The notes: a model not told the origin generated them from the letters alone. A DNA stretch of 15,147 nucleotides from DASYDU01 sp036499445 (GCA_036499445.1 DASYDU010000034.1:1-15147), one strand, 5' to 3'; positions 1 through 7,404 are shown, numbered from the stretch's first letter. Numbers and translations: made by a program.

Positions 1-177
1 TCTGGGCCGGCACGGCGCACAGGATTGGCGCATCGAAGATCGATCTCGATATATTCGCGGAGGCAGACCGACCGGCGAGACTTGAGAGCGTCCAACAACA
101 AATGCGTCGAGAAGCGGCATCGCTGCCAAGATTACCCAACGTGCCGCCGCAATTTCGCGCGAAGGCCAGCAGAACGA
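1..177. other. Window edge, no confident gene
   Basis: No complete gene is visible here. Frame 3 on the plus strand is open from position 3 to a TGA at 222-224 and could be the last ~73 codons of a gene entering from the left, with a plausible GC-rich third position up to about position 95. It would overlap the end of the minus-strand PEP-CTERM gene antisense, and it runs through a repeat whose second copy (10904-10951) is clearly non-coding. A second plus frame stops at 83-85, which would place that stop about 20 nt before the repeat, as the TadG-like stop is before copy 2. I cannot decide between these. Confidence 0.3.
105..153 (-). repeat. Dispersed intergenic repeat, copy 1
   Basis: This 49-bp segment matches 10904-10951 at 41 of 49 aligned positions (one gap), counted by hand. 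It contains the shared cores GCATCGCTGC and CCGCCGCAAT. It lies 24 bp past the stop of the minus-strand PEP-CTERM gene and has the same orientation relative to that gene as copy 2 has to the giant SdrD_B gene. A 6-bp inverted repeat (GCGGCA 114-119 / TGCCGC 142-147) could form a hairpin, but copy 2 pairs different bases. The role is unknown; a 3'-end element or terminator is possible. Confidence 0.55.
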
Positions 178-1215
178 TTACCCCGCTAAATGGCGCAAAT
201 GGCGCCGCCGTTGGAACACCATGAGTATCGATCCAACGGCAAACAGCGTCAAGGATTCCGGCTCAGGAACAACAGAGCCATCAATCGTGCCTTGTCCGGC
301 GCCGCTCGTCTGATTTGCTTTCCACTCGTGAAAATCGCTCAAATCCACGATGCCATCACCGTTCAGATCACCTTGTTGCCGTGATGTGACCATTTGATTG
401 AAGTGAGAGAAAATATTCGCATAGTCCACCGAGTCGACGAGATCATCGCCATTGGTATCGCCAGGGGTGATGTCGATCAGAGTCACATCAACGTTGCTCA
501 ACTTGATTTGATCGGCATTCAACGCTACTCCTGCAAAAAAGCCGACGCGATTGTAATCGTACGTACGCAACGTCGAATCGGTCACGTCGGTCACGAACCA
601 ATTGTCCGAAAAGGTCATTCCCACAATCGAGCCCGATACTTTCAAGACATCGCTCGCTTCGCGGCGTACCGACAGGCTCAACTGGTACGTGCCGGTGCTG
701 AACTGGTCCTGTTCAGGGTCAGTCGTGGCGACAATCGGGGTCGCGCGGGGCGGAGTGCCCAAGATCGAAACCCAGGACGTTGTGCTGAAAGCTTGTCCCG
801 CGGGATTCTTGGCGGATAGCTCGCCAGCAAAAGCGCCAGCCGAATTTTGTCCCAGGAACCCGAGCCAGCCGGCCGTATTCGCCGAGCCGTTATTCCCCAA
901 TAGACCGAAACGGAATTGTTCTTGGGCCGAAGAAACCGAACCGACCAATTGGACCGTGGCGGTCAACGTGAGCAAGCGATTGTTGACCATTGTGGCCGTT
1001 GGAAAGCTCGCCCAAATTGCCGAGTTGTTGGTGCTGCCCGCAGGAATTGCGGTTCCCCATACTGGTGACGCCGTATCGGCGCCAGTGAGTCCTGAATTCG
1101 TGTTCGCCGCCAATGGATCGATCAGCCAGCCGGTAATTGGCACAGCTTGACTCTGGCTAAGAGGGATAGATGCCAATGCAATTGCTACTCCGATACGCGC
1201 CAATAAACGAATCAT
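178..1215 (-). CDS. Secreted dockerin type I / PEP-CTERM protein
   Basis: A 345-residue exported protein. The ATG at 1215 is chosen over an upstream in-frame ATG at 1269 because GGGAGG lies 5 nt before it and because it starts directly with a signal peptide (residues 1 to ~24, hydrophobic core IGVAIALASIPL). Residues ~28-247 form a beta-rich domain resembling the lectin-like sandwiches common in PEP-CTERM proteins; no specific family is recognised. Residues ~252-300 are a dockerin type I pair with two calcium loops, DTNGDDLVDSVD and DLNGDGIVDLSD. The end is a PEP-CTERM signal: VPEP (316-319), a ~16-residue hydrophobic segment, then RRR. Such tails are thought to be processed by an exosortase during sorting to the cell surface. 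It follows the FecR-LamG anti-sigma gene by 108 bp on the same strand, so it may be the third gene of that operon or a target of its sigma factor. The ligand and function are unknown. Confidence 0.88.
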   Translation of the reverse strand: MIRLLARIGVAIALASIPLSQSQAVPITGWLIDPLAANTNSGLTGADTASPVWGTAIPAGSTNNSAIWASFPTATMVNNRLLTLTATVQLVGSVSSAQEQFRFGLLGNNGSANTAGWLGFLGQNSAGAFAGELSAKNPAGQAFSTTSWVSILGTPPRATPIVATTDPEQDQFSTGTYQLSLSVRREASDVLKVSGSIVGMTFSDNWFVTDVTDSTLRTYDYNRVGFFAGVALNADQIKLSNVDVTLIDITPGDTNGDDLVDSVDYANIFSHFNQMVTSRQQGDLNGDGIVDLSDFHEWKANQTSGAGQGTIDGSVVPEPESLTLFAVGSILMVFQRRRHLRHLAG

Positions 1216-1220
1216 GTCGC

Positions 1221-1226
1221 CCTCCC
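1221..1226 (-). promoter_or_regulatory. Ribosome binding site fixing the 1215 start
   Basis: On the minus strand GGGAGG sits 5 nt upstream of the ATG at 1215. It rules in the shorter start of the dockerin/PEP-CTERM gene; the longer start at 1269 would put 18 non-signal-like residues ahead of the signal peptide. Confidence 0.75.
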
Positions 1227-1323
1227 AAAGGTCACCAATCTCGACGCCAGCGACCCGATTAAAAATCAAATCTCAATCTGCTTCCCAGTGTTGTTTGAAT
1301 CCGCGTGAGCACGTCCGAACAGC

Positions 1324-3183
1324 TCAAATGGATCGCCCCGAGTCATGTTTTAGCCTGACACGCTGATAATGTTGCTGGGCTTCCTCTGCGCTCAACGCGC
1401 GGTTGTAAACAGCCAATTCATCCATTTGCCCGATAAAGGCGCGCATCGTGCGCTGTTGATCGAGTTGCCCAACAATCATAAGCAAGCCTGGTGACAACTC
1501 AGATTTGTCCTGACCCGCTGCCACCAACTCGCCATTGATGTACAGCCGCATTTCTGGTCCATCCTTCGCCGCGATGATGTGCGTCCATTTGCGTAACTCG
1601 TAGGGTGTCCTAGAAAAGCAAGATGTGCCCAGGGTGATATCATTGCTCGGCGGATCGCGGTGTAAGAAGCGGATCCGCCCTGGATGTTCGATCAGTGTCG
1701 GCATCGTGCCTACGCCACCCAGTTCAAGGAGCATGCCGTGCATGCCGACTTCGCCGTGAATCGGTGAGTCTTGCACGAACGACACCAACGAACCCAGGTG
1801 AAAGTGGCTCGGTTTTATCCAGACTTCGACCGAGTAGTTCGCCGAAAGTAGATCATCAAACGAATCCGTCGACTTAACATACGCCTTTTGGACGGCGTTC
1901 GTTCCGTCGGCACCGAACTCGATGGTTTGGTTATCGTTCTCACGAACCCACTTGGGCGAACCGACGACCTTGCCGCGGAATCGCTCGCCGATCTCATTCC
2001 GCACCGTTCCATCAGGTGCACCATTGAAGCGCCAGTACAATAGAGGCGACGCGTGCAGAATATCTTTGACGTATTCGGGAGGAATTGACAACTCATCGGA
2101 CGACATGGAAATTTGCGATGCGAAATATTCTGGGTTCGCGCTATGCCGCTCAACTTTGAATTGCCCGGAATCGGAAGCCGACAGCCGAATCGACTTTCCG
2201 GTCTCGACGGTGAATTTCTCGGGAGCTCGAGTCTCCGACGCCCAAGGCGACGCCACAACGGCTCGACCCGTAAACACATGGACTTCGATTTCTGTTCCAA
2301 ACACGGCGATACCTAGCGAAGAATCTTCAGACACCAGAACTTGACCGCACGGCGTTTCCAAAACAAACTCGCCGTATGCCGCGGAAATGCTCGCCGAGAA
2401 CTTTCCAAAGCTGAGACTGGGGGCACCCTGAGTTGTAAGGACCATTTTTGCCGGGCCCTCAATCTCGATCTTGGCGCTCCCACCGGTCGGCAAGGTCATT
2501 TCGATTTCGGCCAATCCTTCTCGAAGGCTCAATAGCTCTCCGCTTTGCAACCCACCGCGCATTCCTAGCGCCGGAGTGCTACCTCCGTCCCATACGCACG
2601 CTGTGCCTTGAATCAATCGTGCCGTGTATGGCGGTGAAACAGCGGAGGACGCACTTTCTCCGTCGCGCTGGGCTCGACCCGTATTGATGGCCAGTCTTCC
2701 ATTCTGAATCGAAGTTGAAACGAGCCGTGACGCGACAAATCCCGATAGCACCCCGATACACACCAGAAATGCAACAGCGGGCTCAGATATTCTCCAGTTC
2801 CGCGCCGAGCGACGTACGGTCCATCCGCTGCCTTGCGGCTCCTTTCCAAGCAAGCCCCGAGCCCCGTGCCGACTACGTGGCGCCCGCTTTGGCATATCAG
2901 CTCCAACGTTTGCAGCAGGCACGAAATCACGGTGGTCCGAAGGCACGTCAGCATCCAGCGGAGTCGTCCCTAGGCCAGCCAACAATTCGTCGGCGCGGCT
3001 TCGCGAGCCATGCCAAGTGAGCCATGCGTCTTGACTCAATAATTGGACGACATAGGTGCGCAATGCCCCGTCGTTCAAAATCAATTGATTGAGCAGCGCG
3101 AGCTGGTCCGCAGTAGCGTCGCCCGCCGTGGCGGCAATCACTATTTCCAACACTTCGCGCCGACGTTGGATTGAATTGGTCAT
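1324..3183 (-). CDS. FecR-LamG transmembrane anti-sigma factor
   Basis: A 619-residue single-pass membrane protein, probable partner of the overlapping ECF sigma factor. Residues 1-~70 are an alpha-helical cytoplasmic segment likely to bind sigma. A basic stretch follows, then one membrane span at ~134-154. Residues ~186-345 match the FecR pattern (periplasmic beta-rich, with IEGPAKMVL, GEFVLETPCGQV and FGTEIEVHVFTGRAVV). Residues ~378-610 are a LamG/concanavalin A-like lectin domain (LLYWRFNG, YSVEVWIKP, WTHIIAAKDG, LYINGELVAAG, GQMDELAVYNRALSAEE). The start overlaps the sigma stop as ATGA, with GAGG 7 nt upstream, indicating translational coupling. By analogy with FecR systems the outer domains sense a signal and release sigma. 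The LamG domain suggests a carbohydrate or cell-surface ligand, which is inference. No zinc-binding anti-sigma HxxxCxxC motif is present. Confidence 0.88.
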   Translation of the reverse strand: MTNSIQRRREVLEIVIAATAGDATADQLALLNQLILNDGALRTYVVQLLSQDAWLTWHGSRSRADELLAGLGTTPLDADVPSDHRDFVPAANVGADMPKRAPRSRHGARGLLGKEPQGSGWTVRRSARNWRISEPAVAFLVCIGVLSGFVASRLVSTSIQNGRLAINTGRAQRDGESASSAVSPPYTARLIQGTACVWDGGSTPALGMRGGLQSGELLSLREGLAEIEMTLPTGGSAKIEIEGPAKMVLTTQGAPSLSFGKFSASISAAYGEFVLETPCGQVLVSEDSSLGIAVFGTEIEVHVFTGRAVVASPWASETRAPEKFTVETGKSIRLSASDSGQFKVERHSANPEYFASQISMSSDELSIPPEYVKDILHASPLLYWRFNGAPDGTVRNEIGERFRGKVVGSPKWVRENDNQTIEFGADGTNAVQKAYVKSTDSFDDLLSANYSVEVWIKPSHFHLGSLVSFVQDSPIHGEVGMHGMLLELGGVGTMPTLIEHPGRIRFLHRDPPSNDITLGTSCFSRTPYELRKWTHIIAAKDGPEMRLYINGELVAAGQDKSELSPGLLMIVGQLDQQRTMRAFIGQMDELAVYNRALSAEEAQQHYQRVRLKHDSGRSI

Positions 3184-3713
3184 CGCGCTTCCTCGCGGGC
3201 TAAATGTCGCTCAACACAGTTGAACAGCGCCATGTGAATTCGCGCTAGCGCCCGATAGATTGCGTGAACGGATCGAGCTTTGAAATCGGCGATTTCCTTC
3301 GGCGAGCGCTTTTGATGATATCGTTGGTCGATCAGCTCTCGATCGCCCGAATTCAATTGTTGGAGACATTCTTCCAATGCTTCTTGGCGCGCGTTGAGGT
3401 GTTCCTTGTTTTGCAGCATCTGATCCGACAACAAGGCGATCGCTTCTTCGCTCAACACCTGCACTCGCTGCTGTTTCCTGCGGAGTTCCAAGACTTCCAA
3501 ATAGGCGATCTTGCACGCCCAACCGTAAAAGGTTCCCGCCGGGTCATAGCTGCCGAATTTCTTCCACAGAACCAAACAGGTATTCTGAAATACTTCATCC
3601 GCATCCGAGTGCCGCATAACTAGCGTAAGGATGAAGCCGTAGATCTGCCGCGAGTGACGCGTAAACAAGCTCAGGAATTCACCCTCTTTGCCCTCTTGAT
3701 CACCGATACACAT
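3180..3713 (-). CDS. ECF sigma factor, Rhodopirellula/Verrucomicrobium type
   Basis: A 177-residue sigma-70 family factor with only regions 2 and 4. Region 2 spans ~12-80 (LFTRHSRQIYGFILTLV, then the DADEVFQNTCLVLWKKF core-binding helix, then FYGWACKIAYLEVL, typical of this family). Region 4 spans ~110-165 (LNSGDRELIDQRYHQKRSPKEIA, with the recognition helix around ARSVHAIYRALARI). The length is normal for the planctomycete-verrucomicrobial ECF group. The ATG at 3713 has GGAG 6 nt upstream (plus-strand 3720-3723). Its TGA overlaps the start of the FecR-LamG gene, the usual arrangement for a sigma and its membrane anti-sigma. It probably directs its own operon and secreted-protein genes nearby; the regulon is not visible. 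Confidence in the family is high. Confidence 0.93.
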   Translation of the reverse strand: MCIGDQEGKEGEFLSLFTRHSRQIYGFILTLVMRHSDADEVFQNTCLVLWKKFGSYDPAGTFYGWACKIAYLEVLELRRKQQRVQVLSEEAIALLSDQMLQNKEHLNARQEALEECLQQLNSGDRELIDQRYHQKRSPKEIADFKARSVHAIYRALARIHMALFNCVERHLAREEAR

Positions 3714-3818
3714 GAGCGACTCCGCCTACTCTCGGCTTGCCCAGTTTAGCTCCGCCGTTTCCAGATTTCGTGGACGGGGCCAAAGCCGCAAAAAAACCTC
3801 CCTACGTGAGTAGTCGTC

Positions 3819-3860
3819 GCGGGATAGCGGATTTTTGCGCGAAAAACGCAGTATTCCCGC
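3819..3860. repeat. 42-bp imperfect palindrome between divergent genes
   Basis: The arms pair as GCGGGA 3819-3824 with TCCCGC 3855-3860, TA 3825-3826 with TA 3852-3853, GCG 3827-3829 with CGC 3847-3849, and TTTTT 3832-3836 with AAAAA 3842-3846, around a GCGCG centre. That makes 16 pairs interrupted by three small bulges. It lies 106 bp or more upstream of the sigma start. No U-run follows the stem on either strand, so it is not an intrinsic terminator. An operator or cruciform-forming site is possible; function unknown. Confidence 0.5.
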
Positions 3861-4142
3861 CCGAATTCCAGCACAATCCCGGTGGTCAAGCTCGTGTCCA
3901 GAGCCAGCTAGGGCAAATAAGCGACAAAACTTTGGATTCGGCGCAAAAAAATGAATAGCGGCAACGATATTCAGTTAGGCGCGGACCGGTCGCAATGGTT
4001 TTGTCATTGCCGTGTCAGATGGTCGCGCGATCGCAACTTCTCTGGCTAGCCGGCTTGTCGCTAATTTGCGTAGCGCATCGGACTCTGCGAGGAAAGTTGC
4101 ATTAAATCGAGTTTTCAACGTTTGATTCACTTATCCGAGGTT

Positions 4143-4148
4143 GGAGGG
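4143..4148 (+). promoter_or_regulatory. Ribosome binding site of the 4157 gene
   Basis: GGAGGG, 8 nt before the ATG at 4157. It supports this start for the small PEP-CTERM protein. Confidence 0.75.
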
Positions 4149-4156
4149 AAGGTCTA

Positions 4157-4960
4157 ATGAGTTGTCGACAAATGTGGAGTTCTTTTCTGGCCGTTCTGTT
4201 CGGTGCCATTGGCTTGACATCCTACGCTTTCTCGTCGCCAATTACCTACGTCGATGCCACGGACGGAGCCGCAGGCAATACCGCCTTGGCCGCCGGTGGT
4301 ACCTGGACGGCCGCAAGTGTGCGCGATACTGATGGTCACTGGGCAAAGCGGACTGGCTTGGCCAATGGTAGCACAGTCTTCGAATCAAACGGCAATGCCA
4401 GTGCGCTTCCCGGCGAAGATGCGGAACGGCTGGTCACCACGATCAGCGGTTTGACGCCCGGCCAATCCTACAATCTGTACGCCTTTTTTTGGTCGCCAGA
4501 CGACAATGCACAGCAGTGGATGTTTCGAGCCAGCAAGACCAATCCGGCCAGCGGCGATCTGCCATCCTATAGCCGCTCTTACAATGACGCGGTGAATAAC
4601 GCCGGCGGCGTGGTGCTCGCGTCCAATGTCCCGATCACGCCCGATTTCGTAGCGCCATTTCCCGCGCCGACGGCCACCGATTTTGCCAACTCTCCGCTGC
4701 TTAGCGAGAGCGGACGATTTATGTGGATCGCTAACGTCGGAACCGGTGTCGCCGACGGCAGTGGCAACGCGAAAGTTTATGTTGATGACTACGTCTTGAG
4801 CGGCTTGGCGCCCCCGGACGGCAACAACACGACCAATCACCGGACTTGGTTCGATGGCGTTGGATATTCAGCTGCAGTTCCAGAGCCCACCTCAATCGCG
4901 CTCGTCGCGATGGCGGTCGTCACGCTTCCGGTACTGAGACGACTGCGCTCCCGCCGGTAG
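4157..4960 (+). CDS. Small secreted PEP-CTERM protein
   Basis: A 267-residue exported protein. The signal peptide covers residues 1 to ~27 (core FLAVLFGAIGLTSYAF). The body (28-238) is beta-rich with GTWTAASVRDTDGHW near the start and the phrase TTISGLTPGQSYNLYAFFWS, which resembles the end of a fibronectin III-like or carbohydrate-binding sandwich strand. No catalytic family is recognised. The C terminus is a PEP-CTERM signal: VPEP at 241-244, a hydrophobic helix, then RRLRSRR. The start has a strong ribosome site 8 nt upstream. It is transcribed away from the sigma operon and ends at a strong terminator, so it appears to be a single-gene unit. There is no dockerin, unlike the two other PEP-CTERM proteins here. 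Biochemical role unknown. Confidence 0.85.
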   Translation: MSCRQMWSSFLAVLFGAIGLTSYAFSSPITYVDATDGAAGNTALAAGGTWTAASVRDTDGHWAKRTGLANGSTVFESNGNASALPGEDAERLVTTISGLTPGQSYNLYAFFWSPDDNAQQWMFRASKTNPASGDLPSYSRSYNDAVNNAGGVVLASNVPITPDFVAPFPAPTATDFANSPLLSESGRFMWIANVGTGVADGSGNAKVYVDDYVLSGLAPPDGNNTTNHRTWFDGVGYSAAVPEPTSIALVAMAVVTLPVLRRLRSRR

Positions 4961-4975
4961 ACCCTCCACCGGCGG
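4951..4975 (+). repeat. 8-bp inverted repeat spanning the stop codon
   Basis: CCGCCGGT (4951-4958) and ACCGGCGG (4968-4975) are perfect inverted repeats around a 9-nt loop. The left arm and loop include the last codons and TAG stop of the small PEP-CTERM gene. No U-run follows directly; the main terminator begins 3 nt later. It may help shield the mRNA 3' end. Confidence 0.5.
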
Positions 4976-4977
4976 TC

Positions 4978-5050
4978 ACAGGATCGCGGCATCGCATCCC
5001 GCACCGTTGCCCAACGGCAATGTCATTTGCCGCGGTCCTGTTCATTTTTT
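4978..5050 (+). terminator. Branched intrinsic terminator of the 4157 gene
   Basis: The 14-nt arms at 4978-4991 and 5028-5041 (ACAGGATCGCGGCA / TGCCGCGGTCCTGT) pair along their whole length with one G-U pair. They enclose a smaller hairpin (CCGTTG / CAACGG around 5004-5016). Six Ts follow at 5045-5050. This is the classical stem plus U-tract form, 17 bp after the stop of the PEP-CTERM gene. The structure also argues against any start codon for the next gene inside it, such as the ATG at 5021. Confidence 0.8.
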
Positions 5051-5109
5051 GTGACAAGACATTCCAGCCCCCCCGCAGACCTCAGCCCTCTCGAATTCGC
5101 TGGCTCGAC

Positions 5110-6894
5110 ATGTCTTACGATTTGCCGAAACGCTATCTGCACGTAGCGCTGCTGTTCTTGCTCGCGCTCGTCGCGGGCAACTCATTCGCGATCAATGATA
5201 TTGCCGGCACACTTGTCACCTTCAACCAAAACGGCGGCTGGTCCTGGTTTCAAGACCCGCGAGTCATCGTCGACAACAACCAGTTGATCATCGGCTCGGT
5301 GGCCGGTGTCACCGCAAACGGGGCAAACGGCGGCGACATCCGAGTTAGCTCCTACAATTTCACGACGCAATCCGTGAACACCGTCTCATTGCATTCCGCG
5401 CTGGAGCAAGATGACCACGACGTGCCGGCTTTGGTCGCGCTCCCCGATGACCGATATATGGCCATCTATCAGCGGCATGGCACCGACAATTTGGTCCGCT
5501 GGCGTATCAGCACAAACCCCGGCAGCGCCGCCAGTTGGAGCGCCGAACAAACGGGCAATGCCAATCCTGCCAACGACGGCAACGGCAATACTTACGCTAA
5601 TCCCTTCTATTTGAGCGTCGACAACACGCTTTACAACTTTTCACGCAGCGTTGGCTACGACCCGAACTACTCGTACTTCACTGGTCTTAATGCGATCAAC
5701 GATGCCAGCTTGACGTACCATTACGGCGGCCATTTTATGTATTGGATCAATCCGAATAACGGTATCAACGGCGCCAACGGCGGCGCAGGCCGACCCTACG
5801 TGAAATACGCCTCCAACGGTATTGATAAAATCTGGTTCGTCAACACGGAAGATCATCCGCAGAATTACTTCAACAGTCTCTACGCTGGTTACATCTCGTT
5901 CGATGCGAGCGGCGTCGGGACCGTGCATCGCTCGGATGGCACCATCGTATCCGGCAGCAATGGCCAGTTAAGCACGTCCCAAACTCCCTTCCCCGCCCCC
6001 GCCAATAACAATGCCGCCGCGATCGCTAGCGGGACCGGATATAGCTATTCGCCGACCGCCTTCACAAAAGTCTTCAATGGCAATGGCAATAGCGTGGCAT
6101 CTTGGGCAAGCGACGTGACGCTGGATTCCAATGGCAATCCAGCGTTGGTGTTTAGCGTTCGGAAGAATAATCCGAGTGATGCCTTTCTGGCCAACAGTCT
6201 CGATTACTACTACGCGCGCTGGGACGGCCTCGCTTGGCAAACGCACCGCATGGCCTACGCCGGCAGCCCGCTGTACAACAGCCAAAACGATTACGCCGGC
6301 CTCGCAGCAATCGATCCCGCCGATCCGAACACCGTTTTCATTTCCACCAACTACACACCGGACACGGATGCAGCTCTGACTCATTGGGAGATTTATCAGG
6401 GCGTCACCGCCGATGGCGGCAGTACTTGGAACTGGTCCGCAATTACCTCCAATTCCACGGTCGACAACATCCGTCCGCTCGTGAACTCGATTGACGACTC
6501 ACACCGATCACTCGTCTGGATGCGCGGCAGCTATTCAGCCTACACCAGCTTTAATACTTCGGTCGTGGGCCTGATCATGACGACGACTCCGCTGCCCGGT
6601 GACTACGATCACAACGGCGTCGTGGACACAGCCGATTATTCGCTTTGGCAACAACAATTCGGCAATAGCGTAGCGGCAGGCTCGGGCGCAGACGGCAACG
6701 ACAATGGCATCGTGGACGCAGCCGACTACACGGTCTGGCGCGATCACTTTGGCAGCGGACCGGCCAGTGGCGCAGCGTCGAGCGTTCCCGAGCCGTCGGC
6801 GGCGATCACCCTCGCCGTCGGTGGCATAATGCTGGCTGCCGGCGTCGCCGCGCCGCAACCTCGCTCCTCCCCTAGCAGTCGACGACCACACTAA
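5110..6894 (+). CDS. BNR-4 family protein with dockerin and PEP-CTERM, putative polysaccharide lyase
   Basis: A 594-residue exported protein. The ATG at 5110 is used because a signal peptide follows at once (residues 1 to ~27, LHVALLFLLALVAGNSFA); earlier in-frame starts fall inside the preceding gene or its terminator. There is no strong ribosome site. Residues ~35-490 match the BNR_4 repeat family: GGWSWFQDPR (42-51), EQDDHDVPALVALPDDRY (99-116), YQRHGTD (120-126), RPYVKY (228-233) and a late EIYQGVTADGGSTWNW strand. This fold is a seven-bladed propeller shared with ulvan lyases of families PL24/PL25, in which two histidines about 20 residues apart matter for catalysis; His103 and His123 here are 20 apart. 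Residues ~496-550 are a dockerin pair (DYDHNGVVDTADY, DGNDNGIVDAADY). VPEP at 559-562, a hydrophobic segment and basic residues form the PEP-CTERM signal. Export is well supported; lyase activity and substrate are inference. Confidence 0.85.
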   Translation: MSYDLPKRYLHVALLFLLALVAGNSFAINDIAGTLVTFNQNGGWSWFQDPRVIVDNNQLIIGSVAGVTANGANGGDIRVSSYNFTTQSVNTVSLHSALEQDDHDVPALVALPDDRYMAIYQRHGTDNLVRWRISTNPGSAASWSAEQTGNANPANDGNGNTYANPFYLSVDNTLYNFSRSVGYDPNYSYFTGLNAINDASLTYHYGGHFMYWINPNNGINGANGGAGRPYVKYASNGIDKIWFVNTEDHPQNYFNSLYAGYISFDASGVGTVHRSDGTIVSGSNGQLSTSQTPFPAPANNNAAAIASGTGYSYSPTAFTKVFNGNGNSVASWASDVTLDSNGNPALVFSVRKNNPSDAFLANSLDYYYARWDGLAWQTHRMAYAGSPLYNSQNDYAGLAAIDPADPNTVFISTNYTPDTDAALTHWEIYQGVTADGGSTWNWSAITSNSTVDNIRPLVNSIDDSHRSLVWMRGSYSAYTSFNTSVVGLIMTTTPLPGDYDHNGVVDTADYSLWQQQFGNSVAAGSGADGNDNGIVDAADYTVWRDHFGSGPASGAASSVPEPSAAITLAVGGIMLAAGVAAPQPRSSPSSRRPH

Positions 6895-7075
6895 AGTCCG
6901 CCGCACGTCCGTGCGCGCTCCCACGTCGGGAATCCCACTATCCCCCTCTATCGCTATAGTTTCGAGTCGGACGCGCCGCCTGCGACGATCGGGTGGCCGA
7001 CTTGAGCGTCAGTTTCTCGGAATTCAAGCATTCGATCGGATTCATCAACAACAACTCGGGCTATACTTTCGATTA

Positions 7076-7210
7076 GCCGAACTACCTGGTTCGGCCGCTC
7101 ACTTCTATCCGAAAACGAATCGCTAATCGTTACCCCTCGAACCGTTCGTAGTGCTAGGAAGGCGATCCTTTCAATCGTCTCCCCGGACGTGGACATGGGC
7201 TGCAAAGCCC
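7076..7210 (+). other. Run of small hairpins
   Basis: Successive inverted repeats: GCCGAAC 7076-7082 / GTTCGGC 7089-7095 (7 bp, perfect); AACGA 7114-7118 / TCGTT 7127-7131; GGAAGG 7157-7162 / CCTTTC 7167-7172 (one G-U, CGAT loop); GGGCT 7197-7201 / AGCCC 7206-7210 with a GCAA loop of the GNRA type. Individually most are short enough to occur by chance. No T-run follows any of them. Confidence 0.3.
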
Positions 7211-7245
7211 CACTCATCTAACGCTTCGGATTCTCCATTGCCGCG

Positions 7246-7404
7246 GTGACGTTGCCGTCGCCGAGATCACGGTGGCGGCACGTCACTTCGTCATGCGGCC
7301 GATGGGCCCTCGCTGCCGGAGGGACAACCTCGGCCGTGCAAGTTCTCAAAGAAAACATGGCGGCGCGCCACGTATCGCGCAACAAAACCTCGATGCGCGC
7401 CGCC
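7246..7404 (+). promoter_or_regulatory. Candidate structured RNA leader, three stem-loops
   Basis: Three consecutive stem-loops. The first: 7246-7262 pairs with 7271-7286 in 16 pairs with one bulged T (7252), two G-U pairs and an 8-nt loop. The second: CGGCCGA 7296-7302 / TCGGCCG 7330-7336, enclosing CCCTC 7307-7311 / GAGGG 7319-7323. The third: GGCGGCGCGC 7359-7368 / GCGCGCCGCC 7395-7404 (10 bp, perfect), with an inner ATCG / CGAT. The set ends 99 bp before the first TadE start. No known riboswitch class is recognised. It could be a leader, an independent small RNA, or on the other strand an element facing the BNR-4 gene. Confidence 0.35.

Larger units (their letters stand above)
3714..4156. 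other. Divergent intergenic promoter region
   Basis: These 443 bp separate the minus-strand sigma operon from the plus-strand PEP-CTERM gene, so promoters in both directions must lie here. No convincing gene: a 73-codon plus frame at 3737-3958 has no ribosome site and no recognisable product. Visible structure: the palindrome at 3819-3860; a hairpin GCAATG 3992-3997 / CATTGC 4005-4010; a 5-bp hairpin CGCTA 4059-4063 / TAGCG 4071-4075; and two seven-A runs each preceded by CGC (3785-3796 and 3940-3951). I could not assign -35/-10 boxes with confidence. Confidence 0.6.

Noticed and set aside
3737..3958. 73-codon plus-strand frame in the divergent intergenic region
   Set aside because: No ribosome site, low-complexity Lys/Ala/Gln composition at its end, and it covers the palindrome where promoters must lie.
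4846..5109. N-terminal extension of the BNR-4 protein to a start at 4846 or 5021
   Set aside because: The extension overlaps the preceding gene and its terminator, has no ribosome site, and would bury the signal peptide that begins at 5110.
7190..7230. GCAAAGCC resembling the c-di-GMP-I (GEMM) riboswitch core
   Set aside because: The motif is explained by its own GGGCT/AGCCC hairpin with a GCAA loop, and the partner GGCAAACC strand, tetraloop receptor layout and closing stem of GEMM are missing.
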